A stretch of DNA of 26,197 nt from an uncultured Bacilli bacterium (GCA_934129945.1 CAKOXC010000012.1:1-26197), one strand, 5' to 3'. Shown: positions 7,165-15,433, counted from the stretch's first letter. Program-made: numbers and translations. The notes: a model not told the origin generated them from the sequence alone.

Positions 7165-7965
7165 ATGAAATCTCGTATGGAAAAATATTATGATAACCAT
7201 GAGCTTACTAAATCTAGATTAGATAAAAATGAGCAATTATATAAAGATATCAATCAGTTAAATCTAGAAAAATTTAACCCTAATAATAATGCCAAAGTTA
7301 TTGGTGATAATGAAAATATTATTGATGTTGATAAAATAAAAAATCTTTTAGAGAAAAATTATAAAACAACTCCCAAAAGAAAAACAATTACTTTAGATAA
7401 TTATGAAGACGAAGATATAGATTTAGAAGATACAAAAGAATATGATATAAATTCTATATTAGAAAAAGCTCGTGAAGAAAAAGAGATTGATTATAATAAA
7501 GACAGATTAAAAAAAATACGTGATACACAGTTTGATATATTAAATAGTTTAGATTTAAAAGAATATGAAAAAAAAGAAGAAAATCCTGTAAAAAGTGCTA
7601 AAGAAGAAGAATTAATGACTTTAATAAATACAATTACTTCAAAAGAACTTGCTAAAACTTCTAAATTAGATCCATTCGATATTTTATCTGATTTAAAGGG
7701 AAGCGATAATACTCAAGTATTAAGCGGAATAGAAGAAGAAGTAAAAAAAGATGATACAAAAAAAATGATTGAAAAAGAAAAATTAGAAAATTCTTTTTAT
7801 ACTACAACTAATGCTTTTACTCAAAGTGACTTTGATGATTTTAATGATTTAAAAGACGATTTAAAAGCAACAAAAATAATAATAAGAGTGTTAATAGTAT
7901 TAATTATTATTGCTTTTATAGCTGGGGCTTTATTCTTTTTAAATAATTATTTCCATATTTTTTAA
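7165..7965 (+). CDS. Acidic coiled protein with a C-terminal membrane anchor
   Basis: The 266-residue product is mostly charged (E, D, K) helical sequence with no N-terminal signal. A single hydrophobic segment lies at about residues 237-260 (IIIRVLIVLIIIAFIAGALF), with only about six residues after it. This makes it a tail-anchored protein whose bulk faces the cytoplasm. The N-terminus (MKSRMEKYYDNHELTKSRLDKNEQLYKDI) looks like a conserved motif, and DTKEYDINSILEKAREEKEIDY recalls short linear motifs of division-associated proteins, but I know no family. AAGGAG precedes the ATG. Its neighbour yunB follows after 39 bases. Function unknown. Confidence 0.75.
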   Translation: MKSRMEKYYDNHELTKSRLDKNEQLYKDINQLNLEKFNPNNNAKVIGDNENIIDVDKIKNLLEKNYKTTPKRKTITLDNYEDEDIDLEDTKEYDINSILEKAREEKEIDYNKDRLKKIRDTQFDILNSLDLKEYEKKEENPVKSAKEEELMTLINTITSKELAKTSKLDPFDILSDLKGSDNTQVLSGIEEEVKKDDTKKMIEKEKLENSFYTTTNAFTQSDFDDFNDLKDDLKATKIIIRVLIVLIIIAFIAGALFFLNNYFHIF

Positions 7966-7981
7966 ATAAATTTCATATAAT
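7954..7981 (+). promoter_or_regulatory. Possible sigma-E-type sporulation promoter of yunB
   Basis: CATATT (7954-7959), 14 bases, then CATATAAT (7974-7981). This resembles the B. subtilis sigma-E consensus as I recall it (KMATATT, about 14 bases, CATACAHT), and yunB belongs to the sigma-E regulon there. The sequence is AT-rich, so a chance match is possible; TATAAT at 7976-7981 could also be an ordinary -10, though no good TTGACA-like box precedes it. Confidence 0.4.
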
Positions 7982-8004
7982 TTAATATGAGAAGAGTTAA
8001 AAGA

Positions 8005-8721
8005 ATGAAAAATAAAAGAAGTATCAAAATAAAACATATTATTTGGATAGTTCTTTTTTTAATTTTTATAAATACTTTAATATTATTAAATACTTTTAAT
8101 AAAAATGTTAACCCTAAGCTTGAAAAAGTTGTAGAAATGGATATAGACAAAATGATTAATAATATTATTAATGAATATTCATTAAAAGAAGATTATGATA
8201 CGATAAAAAATATATTAATAATTAATAAAAATAAAAATAATGAGATTATCGATATAGATTTTGATTTAGCTTCATTATATAATTTTTCTGGTCACATTAC
8301 TGATGAATTAAAAAATGATTTATCTAATTTAGAACTTGGTAAAACTAATATGGATTATTATGATGAATATTTATCAAGTAATAAAGATTATTTTGTTTTA
8401 ATGGTTCCATACGGAATATCTTCTAATAATATATATTTTAGTAATTTAGGCCCTAAAATTCCTGTTAAAGTTAAATTTATTGGTAGTATACTTACTGGTG
8501 TTAAAACAAAAGTAACTGATTATGGCATTAATAATTCTTTAATTGAGGTATTTACTACTATTAATATAACTAGTTTAACTATAACACCAGTAGCCTCTAA
8601 AAGAAATTCTCGTGATTTTGAAATACTTGCTGCATCTAAAATAATAGAGGGTAAAGTACCAGAAATATATGGTGGAACATTAGAAAAAAGTAGCAATATA
8701 ACTAAAACTACTCTTGAATAA
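8005..8721 (+). CDS. yunB: Sporulation protein YunB
   Basis: YunB is a sigma-E-dependent mother-cell protein of Bacillus involved in spore formation; its biochemical role is unknown. The diagnostic C-terminal half is clear: VPYGISSNNIYFSNLGPKIP, then an F.GS..TGV.TKVTDYGINNSLIEV region and IIEGKVPEIYGG. An N-terminal membrane anchor spans about residues 12-31. I chose the ATG at 8005 (238 residues), which has a GAGAAGAG element before it; an in-frame ATG at 7987 has no ribosome binding site and would lie at the predicted transcription start. With spmA, spmB and the DacB-like enzyme this is the strongest sign that the organism sporulates or recently did. Confidence 0.88.
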   Translation: MKNKRSIKIKHIIWIVLFLIFINTLILLNTFNKNVNPKLEKVVEMDIDKMINNIINEYSLKEDYDTIKNILIINKNKNNEIIDIDFDLASLYNFSGHITDELKNDLSNLELGKTNMDYYDEYLSSNKDYFVLMVPYGISSNNIYFSNLGPKIPVKVKFIGSILTGVKTKVTDYGINNSLIEVFTTINITSLTITPVASKRNSRDFEILAASKIIEGKVPEIYGGTLEKSSNITKTTLE

Positions 8722-8734
8722 AAAAACATTCTAA

Positions 8735-8763
8735 TTGACAAACTTTATTTACGAATATATAAT
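8735..8763 (+). promoter_or_regulatory. Consensus sigma-A promoter of the M16 peptidase operon
   Basis: TTGACA (8735-8740), exactly 17 bases, TATAAT (8758-8763): both hexamers match the consensus, 30 bases before the TTG start at 8793. Confidence 0.88.
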
Positions 8764-8792
8764 ATTTTGAAAAAAAGAATTGAGGAATATTA

Positions 8793-10016
8793 TTGAATTT
8801 AGAAAAATTATATGATGATAATGGAATGTTTCTATATAATACAGATGATTATAAAACAATAAATGGAAAACTTTATTTTCTAATAGATAATAATTTAAAA
8901 GATTTTTTAACATGTCAATTATTATCTTTATTATTTAACATGTCAAATAAAATCTATAAAAATCCAATTAATAAACAAAGAGAATTATATTCTATGTATT
9001 TAGATTTTGAAACAAAAGCAAAAGAAAGTAAAACATTTTTAGAAATTTCATTTTCTTTTATAGATAGAGACATAATTCAAGATAATTATTATTTAGAAGT
9101 TTATGAATTCTTAAAAAATATAATATTTAATATATTATTTGATGAACAGAATTTAAAAGATGCAAAAAGAAAACTTATCGCAGATAGAAGACATGTATAT
9201 TCAATTATTAAAAATTATATAAATAAATTATATCATGAACAAACTTTTAGCAATTCAAAAATAGCATACACTTATACAAGTGATATAAATAAATTAATTG
9301 ATGAAATAAATTCTATTAGTTTAGAAGATATAAAAAACATGTATAATAAATTAATTTTAGAAAATAGTTTTTATCGTGGTTTAATAGTTGGAAATATGGA
9401 TGTTCAAGAATTTGAAAGTTTTAGAAAATTTATACCATTTAAAAGCAAAATGGAAAGCTTGGATTTTACTGATGAAATTCCTATTATAAAAGATGATATT
9501 GAAATACCTGATAATAAAATAAATGAATCATTTATTTATATTACTTATACAACAAAAAAAGATAGTTATGCTATTATCAATATATTAAATTCAATCTTAA
9601 ATTCTAGAGAGTTATGCCTTCAAATAATAAGAGAAAAATATAAAATTGCATATCATGTTGAAGCTTATTTTAAATATTCAAATAATTCTATAATATTTTT
9701 TGGGCAAATATCTAAAGAGAATAAGGAAAAATTTATTGCTGCAGTAAATGAAATAATAGATATTATACAAGATGAACAAAAATTAAAAAAATTAATTTTA
9801 GATGGTAAAGAAAAATTGAAAGAAAATTATTTCTTAATATCTGAAAGAAAAAATATTTTAATTGATAATTTAGCTAATTATATTTTAAATTCTAACGGAG
9901 ATTATAGTTATGAAGATTTAATAAAAAACTTAGATTTTTATGATGAAAAAAGGATTGTAGAATATACAAAATCTTTTGAAAGACAAAGCACTTTTATGTA
10001 TAGAGGTGATAAATAA
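8793..10016 (+). CDS. ymfF: M16 peptidase-like protein, inactive-subunit type (YmfF-like)
   Basis: The 407-residue product is a member of the M16 (insulinase/processing peptidase) superfamily of the YmfF type. Features include the inter-domain stretch LEDIKNMYNKLILENSFYRGLIVGNMD (YRGLIVGNMD resembles the family's F.IGDID) and the second-half segment ILNSILNSRELCLQIIREKYKIAYHVEAYF, like the family's G......L...IREK..L.Y...S. There is no HxxEH zinc motif, as in the non-catalytic partners of heterodimeric M16 enzymes. It starts with TTG after GAGG at 8-base spacing. The last base of its stop codon is the first base of the next gene's ATG, indicating coupling to the catalytic partner. Confidence 0.82.
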   Translation: MNLEKLYDDNGMFLYNTDDYKTINGKLYFLIDNNLKDFLTCQLLSLLFNMSNKIYKNPINKQRELYSMYLDFETKAKESKTFLEISFSFIDRDIIQDNYYLEVYEFLKNIIFNILFDEQNLKDAKRKLIADRRHVYSIIKNYINKLYHEQTFSNSKIAYTYTSDINKLIDEINSISLEDIKNMYNKLILENSFYRGLIVGNMDVQEFESFRKFIPFKSKMESLDFTDEIPIIKDDIEIPDNKINESFIYITYTTKKDSYAIINILNSILNSRELCLQIIREKYKIAYHVEAYFKYSNNSIIFFGQISKENKEKFIAAVNEIIDIIQDEQKLKKLILDGKEKLKENYFLISERKNILIDNLANYILNSNGDYSYEDLIKNLDFYDEKRIVEYTKSFERQSTFMYRGDK

Positions 10017-11287
10017 TGAATAATTATAAAAAAATAATCCTTCAAAATGGTGTAACTCTTTATTTATTTAATGATAAAAAATTAAAACAAACATTTGTGA
10101 GTTATTCTATTAATTATGGCTCATCTGGAAAGTGGTTTGATTTTGAATATGATAAAACTAAATATCATGTTGGTCCTGGATATGCTCATTTTTTAGAACA
10201 TTTATTAGGTGAGCATTCAAAATATGGGGATATTTATTATAAATTTTCTAATAATAATTATAAACAAAATGGAATAACATCATTAAATTCAACTTGTTAT
10301 TATTTTTATGGTATTAAAAATATAAAAGAATCCATAAAAGAACTAATCGAAGCAATTGATATGCCAGTATTTACAGAAAAAGATGTTGAAGAATCAAAAA
10401 AAGCAATAATAGAAGAAGCAAAAATGTCATGTGATAAAAATGTTTTATCTCTATGTAACCTTTTACATAGAAATTTATATTCAGATTTTGATTATTTTCA
10501 TGAAAGTTTATCTACTATTGGAAATGAACAAACAACTAATGACATAAATTTTGAGCTTTTGAAAGTATGCTATGATGCTTTTTATTATGATGAAAATAAA
10601 ACATTATTAATCGCTGGAAATATTAATGAACAAGAAATTATAAATTATGTTAATGAAATATATGCTAAAATTCCAAAACATGAAAAAAAATTGGTTGAAT
10701 ATAATTATAAATCTTTAGATGTGAGAGAAAAAGAGGCTACGATAGAAAGAAATGTTTTTAATGAATTTAATGGACTTGGTATAAAAATTAAAATGCCCGA
10801 GGGATTTGGACGTAAAGAAATGCATTATTTTAATTACATTATATATCAAAAGAATTTAATAAGTAGTTCAGATTTAATGATAAAATTTATGAAAAATGGA
10901 GTATTAGAAAGCAATATAATTAGTTCCATTAACTTAAATAAAAATACTATTGATTTAGTTATAATAGTAAATTCATTTAATTTCAATTTATTTATTTCAG
11001 AGTTACTTGAAGCTTTAAAAGAATTTAAAATTGATGAACAAGAGTTTAAACTAATGAAAAAAGTAATGATTGCAAATGAGGTTAGAGGCTCTGAAAATGA
11101 ATATAATAATTTTAAAAACTTTACTTATAAAAAGGAATATTCAGAAGATTTTTTAGATATTCAATTTATAAGAGATTTAGATTATAACAGATTTAATAAA
11201 TATCTAGCAGCATTAAATTATGATAATTATGTAGTTGCTAATATGATAAATTCTGAAGAAGAATGCCTAAAAAAATTAAAAAAATGA
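10016..11287 (+). CDS. ymfH: M16 zinc peptidase, catalytic subunit type (YmfH-like)
   Basis: The 423-residue protein carries the inverted zinc motif of M16 peptidases, H58-F-L-E61-H62, inside GPGYAHFLEHLL, and the third-ligand region EESKKAIIEEAKM with E133/E134. The second half has the usual non-catalytic M16 fold. YmfF/YmfH pairs are common in Firmicutes and in B. subtilis sit downstream of spoIIIE; here ftsK/spoIIIE is about 11 kb away on the same strand. The substrate is unknown for most pairs. AGAGGTGA at the end of ymfF is its ribosome binding site. It ends with TGA, which shows that TGA is not read as tryptophan. Confidence 0.87.
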   Translation: MNNYKKIILQNGVTLYLFNDKKLKQTFVSYSINYGSSGKWFDFEYDKTKYHVGPGYAHFLEHLLGEHSKYGDIYYKFSNNNYKQNGITSLNSTCYYFYGIKNIKESIKELIEAIDMPVFTEKDVEESKKAIIEEAKMSCDKNVLSLCNLLHRNLYSDFDYFHESLSTIGNEQTTNDINFELLKVCYDAFYYDENKTLLIAGNINEQEIINYVNEIYAKIPKHEKKLVEYNYKSLDVREKEATIERNVFNEFNGLGIKIKMPEGFGRKEMHYFNYIIYQKNLISSSDLMIKFMKNGVLESNIISSINLNKNTIDLVIIVNSFNFNLFISELLEALKEFKIDEQEFKLMKKVMIANEVRGSENEYNNFKNFTYKKEYSEDFLDIQFIRDLDYNRFNKYLAALNYDNYVVANMINSEEECLKKLKK

Positions 11288-11305
11288 TAGAAAAATAGTT
11301 TTAAG

Positions 11306-11341
11306 AAAAGTCAATTTTGAGTGCCAAATTTGACTTTTTTT
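11306..11341 (+). terminator. Rho-independent terminator after the M16 pair
   Basis: AAAAGTCAA (11306-11314) pairs with TTGACTTTT (11330-11338), loop about 15 bases, then more T. Confidence 0.7.
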
Positions 11342-11358
11342 GTTATTTTTGGTAATAT
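11330..11358 (+). promoter_or_regulatory. Putative promoter of the glucosaminidase gene, overlapping the terminator
   Basis: TTGACT (11330-11335), 17 bases, TAATAT (11353-11358). The -35 hexamer is the descending arm of the preceding terminator hairpin. Confidence 0.45.
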
Positions 11359-11393
11359 AGTATTCGTTTCCGCTTATTAGGAGAGGTAGAGTA

Positions 11394-12098
11394 ATGAAAA
11401 AATTACCGTCGGTTAGGGTCATAATAATGACCGTAATCGCAATTATTTTAGTAAATATAATATTTTCTTTAGAATATAATGTGAAACAAGATAATAGGGT
11501 TGTAAGTAGTGATACAAAACTTTTAGCGTCATATTTATCAATTGATAATATTGACTACACTAAAGAATCTAAGAATTTAACCAAAAATATTAATAATAGT
11601 TCTTTGGTAGAGACAAAAACTGTTATTGTAGAGGATATTTTAGTTGAAGAAATAGATAATAGTGAAATTTATCCAGAAATAGTATTCGAAGGTATGACTT
11701 TAGAAGAACTAGGAGAAAAATTAAATAGAAGTTTGAAATCAACACTAAAAGGTCAAGGTTATACTATTGCAAAATATGCCATAGAATATGATGTAGATCC
11801 ATATATGGCAGTTGCTATTATGTTACATGAAACTGGATGCGATTCTGGTAAATGTAGTGGACTTGTTAGAAGCTGTAATAACGTTGGTGGAATGAAAGGT
11901 GGTCCAAGTTGCGGAAATGGATCATATAAAAGATTTAAAACATTAGATGAAGGTATAAAATCTTTTATGAGAAATCTATCAAAAAATTACATCAAAAAAG
12001 GATTGATAACTCCAGAACAAATTAATAGAAAATATGCAGCAAGTACATCTTGGGCTAGTAGAGTGAAATATTATATTAACAAAATTAAAAATAATTAA
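11394..12098 (+). CDS. Membrane-anchored cell wall glucosaminidase-like hydrolase (GH73/lysozyme-like fold)
   Basis: The 234-residue protein has an N-terminal membrane anchor (about residues 9-26), a poorly conserved linker (27-100) and a C-terminal lysozyme-superfamily domain. The domain has YDVDPYMAVAIMLHETGC with the likely catalytic E146, followed by SCNNVGGMKGG (160-170) and GSYKRFKTLDEGIKSFMRNL (176-195), as in glucosaminidases and transglycosylases that cut peptidoglycan glycan strands. Four cysteines (149, 154, 161, 173) lie close together and could form two disulfides in this extracytoplasmic domain. The ATG has GGAGAGG upstream. It opens a run of surface-protein genes. Glucosaminidase versus lytic transglycosylase activity cannot be decided by eye. 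Confidence 0.82.
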   Translation: MKKLPSVRVIIMTVIAIILVNIIFSLEYNVKQDNRVVSSDTKLLASYLSIDNIDYTKESKNLTKNINNSSLVETKTVIVEDILVEEIDNSEIYPEIVFEGMTLEELGEKLNRSLKSTLKGQGYTIAKYAIEYDVDPYMAVAIMLHETGCDSGKCSGLVRSCNNVGGMKGGPSCGNGSYKRFKTLDEGIKSFMRNLSKNYIKKGLITPEQINRKYAASTSWASRVKYYINKIKNN

Positions 12099-12121
12099 AA
12101 GGCAACGAACAGTTGCCTTTT
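12097..12121 (+). terminator. Rho-independent terminator after the glucosaminidase gene
   Basis: A perfect 10-bp stem (AAAAGGCAAC at 12097-12106, GTTGCCTTTT at 12112-12121) with loop GAACA; the 3' arm ends in T. Confidence 0.88.
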
Positions 12122-12141
12122 AATTTTAAAAAAGATATAAT
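12113..12141 (+). promoter_or_regulatory. Putative promoter overlapping the preceding terminator
   Basis: TTGCCT (12113-12118), 17 bases, TATAAT (12136-12141). The -35 lies inside the terminator's 3' arm. A second TATAAT at 12148-12153 has no good -35. Confidence 0.5.
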
Positions 12142-12168
12142 ATTATATATAATATAAGGGTTGATACA

Positions 12169-13137
12169 ATGAAAAATAGTAGTTTTATAGATATAAATAA
12201 TGTAGAAATTTTAGAAATAACTGATACCAAGAATAATAAACGAGGTAGCATTAAGATCTTAGTGATAATTTTAATAATGATTTTAATTCTTTTATTTGGA
12301 GTTGGATTATATTTCTTTTTAAAATATGCTAAAGAAACTACAAAAGAAATAAAAATAAATGATAAAGTTGTTGAATTGGGTACAAAAATTAGTAGAAATG
12401 CAGAAGATTATGTAGATGAAAAAAATTGTAAATTTGATTTTTCAAATATTAAAGAAAATGACGTTGGAAAATATAAATACACTATAAAATGCTCAAATAA
12501 AAATTATTTTGGATATATAGTAATAAAAGATACAACTAAACCTATAGTTGTAACTAAAATTGTTAACATATTGCCTAATGAAGAATTTAATATTCAACAA
12601 TTTATTCTTAATTCTTATGATTTAACTAAGTTAGAGTATAAATATGATAGTGATTTTGATATAGCTAATTACAATAAATCTATAGGGATATATATATTAC
12701 CAATACACGTTGTTGATACTTCTAAGAATGAAACTAATGCTAATGGAATATTAATAGTTTCGAGTTTAAAATCAGAAAAATATTTATCAGCAACTAAATA
12801 TGTTTCAACAAATTATAATGCTACACTAACAACTACTGATAAAATTGGGATAAATTCTTCTAATTATTATGTTAATTCTCTAAGAATTTATGAATATGTA
12901 TTCAATGGTAAAGAAGAGTATAATAAAGTTAAAGAAGAATATAGTACTACTAATGAAATTGATAATATAACAGGAAATGTTATATTTGATGATACTGAAA
13001 ATAAAATTACTATATATAAATTACTAAATAAAAGTGATTTAGATTTGCTTAATGGTAATTTTCCATATACTTATACTGAAATAAATAGTTTATATAGTAG
13101 ATTAGGTTATAATCTTAAAATTGAAAATAATAATTAA
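12169..13137 (+). CDS. Membrane-anchored extracellular protein with Ig-like domains
   Basis: A 322-residue type II membrane protein: about 27 cytoplasmic residues, one hydrophobic helix (about 28-52), then an outer region. Two beta-rich segments follow, one around 57-120 (KIND...VELGTKI, GKYKYTIKC) ending at DTTKPIVV, and one around 120-195 ending at LPIHVVDTSKNET. The D-x-T-K-P junction and the V.D.S.N..T ending are typical of bacterial Ig-like/HYR-type domains that follow each other. The C-terminal part (about 200-322) is not recognised. AAGGG precedes the ATG. It may be a wall-facing adhesin or an accessory factor; no enzyme motif is visible. Confidence 0.72.
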   Translation: MKNSSFIDINNVEILEITDTKNNKRGSIKILVIILIMILILLFGVGLYFFLKYAKETTKEIKINDKVVELGTKISRNAEDYVDEKNCKFDFSNIKENDVGKYKYTIKCSNKNYFGYIVIKDTTKPIVVTKIVNILPNEEFNIQQFILNSYDLTKLEYKYDSDFDIANYNKSIGIYILPIHVVDTSKNETNANGILIVSSLKSEKYLSATKYVSTNYNATLTTTDKIGINSSNYYVNSLRIYEYVFNGKEEYNKVKEEYSTTNEIDNITGNVIFDDTENKITIYKLLNKSDLDLLNGNFPYTYTEINSLYSRLGYNLKIENNN

Positions 13138-13152
13138 AAAATGGAAGAATAT

Positions 13153-14745
13153 TTATTCTTCCATTAATTTTGCATGAATCACAAGTCTTGCATTATTACC
13201 TGTACAAGTTGATAGTGTTAATATTTTATCATTGGCATTAACATCGACATTGAAATTATTAATACTACGATCTTTAATCATTTTTATAAATTCTAAGAAA
13301 TCATCATCACTACTAAAATCAGTAATTAAGTAGTCAGAAGTTTTAGGAATCTTGTATATTGAAAATATTTTAAATTTCATATTATTGTATAATGTATTAA
13401 ATGTAATTTCTTGATTTTCAGGTTTTGTATACCAAGCTTTTTGATAAGCTTTATGTAATGTACCAAACATAACACCGCTATAATACATATTATGACCATA
13501 AATTATAGTATTTTTACTTAATTCACTAGTTGTGCTATTTCTAAAGTCCATAAATACCCAACCATTTTTATCTTCTTCTTTATATAAATTGTGTTTTAAA
13601 TAATAACTATTATCATCAGTTTTAACAACAGGATAATCAATATTCGTGTTATTAACTTTTAACCAACCATAAACATCTGAATTAATCATCATTAATGAAG
13701 CAATATCAGTATTAACTATTTTATATTTATCTTCTTCCTTTACATTATCTGATTCATCAATATGATCATCTATAATTTCTTGCTGTTCTTCTTGTGATTT
13801 TTCAATTACATTATTTACTTTTTTTTGTATTCCAGTAACATTTTGCATTGATTTATAATTAAAAATACTTATATAAGTTATAATTCCAATAACTATCACA
13901 GAAATAATTAAACCACAAATTTTTAAAGTATTTAAAATTATTTGTTTAAAAATATTATCTTTTAAATAATTTTCAGAGTAAGAAATTTTAAAAACTATTT
14001 TATATCTTTTTTTATATTTTTTATTTAATTTTTTTAAATATTCTATACTATCAACATTATTTGAATCATCATGAATAATAATTTTAATATTTTTTAATCG
14101 ATTTTCTTTAATAATTTTTAAAATAATTTCAATTGAATAATTGTCAAAACTATTAAAATGAATAGTTTTAAGGTATCTATTTATTTTACAGAAAGTTAAA
14201 AAATCATCGATATCATCATTTTGCAGAGGTGAAGTGAACCTTATTGAACTTTTATAGTACATTTTTGAAAATTGTTCTAAATTATTTTCTAACATAAAAT
14301 TAGAAGTAACAAATGTTTCGTTACGTGTTTCTACTTTTATATCATACTTATCTAGAGCTTCAAGCATAAAAGTAGGAGCGCTGAAACAACTAATGTGTTT
14401 TATATATTTATTATGAAAAAGTTCTTCACAAATAGAATAGGTTAAATTACAGTTTTCTTTTATTTGAAAAGAAGTTATGTAATCGTTCTTTTTTAATATT
14501 TTTAAAATTAAAAGTGCTAATTCACATTTTGAAACATTAACTTTATGAATATCTCTTTCAACACATAGCTCTTTAATAAATAACCCAACTATTTTTTGAT
14601 TATTATTTATATACTCTTCACTAAATACAAGTTCATTGTCAGAGATAATATTTGTATTTAATAAACTTCCTTGTTCTTTATTGATTGAAGAACGGTAAGT
14701 AAAGAATAAATAATCTTCTTTAATATTAATTAGTATCTTTTTCAT
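13153..14745 (-). CDS. Class B sortase with a large N-terminal cytosolic domain
   Basis: Residues about 340-530 are a class B sortase, a membrane transpeptidase that cleaves a sorting signal and joins the protein to the cell wall. All catalytic residues are present: H418 in IIYGHNM, C514 in TLSTCTG and R520 in RLVIHAKL, plus the conserved YGWLKVNNTNIDYPVV start. A hydrophobic helix spans about 266-295 and an acidic linker (305-340) follows. The 265 residues before the helix form a soluble, probably cytosolic domain that I do not recognise; ordinary class B sortases are about 240-300 residues with only a short N-terminal tail. AGGTGG on the minus strand supports the ATG. A gene for an NPKTG-tailed substrate lies divergently next to it. 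Confidence 0.9.
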   Translation of the reverse strand: MKKILINIKEDYLFFTYRSSINKEQGSLLNTNIISDNELVFSEEYINNNQKIVGLFIKELCVERDIHKVNVSKCELALLILKILKKNDYITSFQIKENCNLTYSICEELFHNKYIKHISCFSAPTFMLEALDKYDIKVETRNETFVTSNFMLENNLEQFSKMYYKSSIRFTSPLQNDDIDDFLTFCKINRYLKTIHFNSFDNYSIEIILKIIKENRLKNIKIIIHDDSNNVDSIEYLKKLNKKYKKRYKIVFKISYSENYLKDNIFKQIILNTLKICGLIISVIVIGIITYISIFNYKSMQNVTGIQKKVNNVIEKSQEEQQEIIDDHIDESDNVKEEDKYKIVNTDIASLMMINSDVYGWLKVNNTNIDYPVVKTDDNSYYLKHNLYKEEDKNGWVFMDFRNSTTSELSKNTIIYGHNMYYSGVMFGTLHKAYQKAWYTKPENQEITFNTLYNNMKFKIFSIYKIPKTSDYLITDFSSDDDFLEFIKMIKDRSINNFNVDVNANDKILTLSTCTGNNARLVIHAKLMEE

Positions 14746-14832
14746 AAGTCATACCACCTACTATAATATAATACCATAATTTACACTTTTTTTTATAAAA
14801 TTTTAAAAAAATATAGATTTTATGTATTTTTA

Positions 14833-14841
14833 TGATATAAT
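14833..14841 (+). promoter_or_regulatory. Extended -10 promoter of the sortase-substrate gene
   Basis: TGATATAAT (14833-14841) is a TGnTATAAT extended -10 with no clear -35. It lies in the 137-base divergent region between the sortase and its substrate gene. On the other strand a TGGTATTAT (about 14775-14767) may serve the sortase. Confidence 0.5.
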
Positions 14842-14882
14842 GTATTCATAATAGAAATAGAGAATATGGAAAGAGGTATATT

Positions 14883-15410
14883 ATGAAAATAAAAAAATTT
14901 CTAGGTTTTATAGCACTTGCTGTTTTGGTTATCCTTCCAATTAAAGCAAATGCAGCATCTTATGGTATCGGATGGTCTAATTCTTGTACACCAGACCCTA
15001 ATGATTCTAATTATTGCACTGTTACTATTACAGGAACAATTAGTGATGGCGGAAGTATTTCAACTGCTTTAGCAGCTACAATGACTCTTCAAAATATGGA
15101 ATATATTAGTGCTGAAGGTAGTGGAAATTGGTTAGTAACTGTATCTGGAGCTGAAATAACTATGACACCAAGTTCTCCAGAAGCAAATTCACAATTTACA
15201 ATCGGTACTTTAAGGTTCAAAAAAATTAACTCTGCTGAAGAATGTAAAGTGGTAATTACTTGTGAAGGTAAAAAAACTACAGTAACTCCTCCTGTAACAA
15301 ATCCTAAAACAGGAAATGCTTTACCTTATGCAGTAATTGGTGCTGGAATTGTTATTGCTGGTGCAGTATATTATGTAACTAGAAAAAATACAAAATTATA
15401 TAAAATTTAA
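14883..15410 (+). CDS. Wall-anchored surface protein with NPKTG sorting signal
   Basis: The 175-residue precursor has a signal peptide (about 1-24, cut after KANA), a beta-rich domain (about 26-130) and a complete C-terminal sorting signal: N140-P-K-T-G144, a hydrophobic helix (146-166), and the basic tail RKNTKLYK. NPKTG resembles the NP(Q/K)TN signals of class B sortases rather than LPXTG, matching the class B sortase encoded next door. The domain has G-rich strands (TLQNMEYISAEGSGNW, TIGTLRFKKINSAEECKVVI) reminiscent of cohesin-type beta sandwiches; that is a weak resemblance. Cysteines at 35, 45, 121 and 127 could pair. AGAGG precedes the ATG. Confidence 0.82.
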   Translation: MKIKKFLGFIALAVLVILPIKANAASYGIGWSNSCTPDPNDSNYCTVTITGTISDGGSISTALAATMTLQNMEYISAEGSGNWLVTVSGAEITMTPSSPEANSQFTIGTLRFKKINSAEECKVVITCEGKKTTVTPPVTNPKTGNALPYAVIGAGIVIAGAVYYVTRKNTKLYKI

Positions 15411-15433
15411 GTCTTGTAAAAGACTTTTTTTTA
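15409..15433 (+). terminator. Rho-independent terminator after the sortase substrate
   Basis: AAGTCTT (15409-15415) pairs with AAGACTT (15420-15426), loop GTAA, followed by a long T run. The stop codon lies in the 5' arm. Confidence 0.82.

Noticed and set aside
8520..8741. Antisense reading frame over the end of yunB
   Set aside because: It overlaps the most conserved part of YunB and has no supporting start signals.
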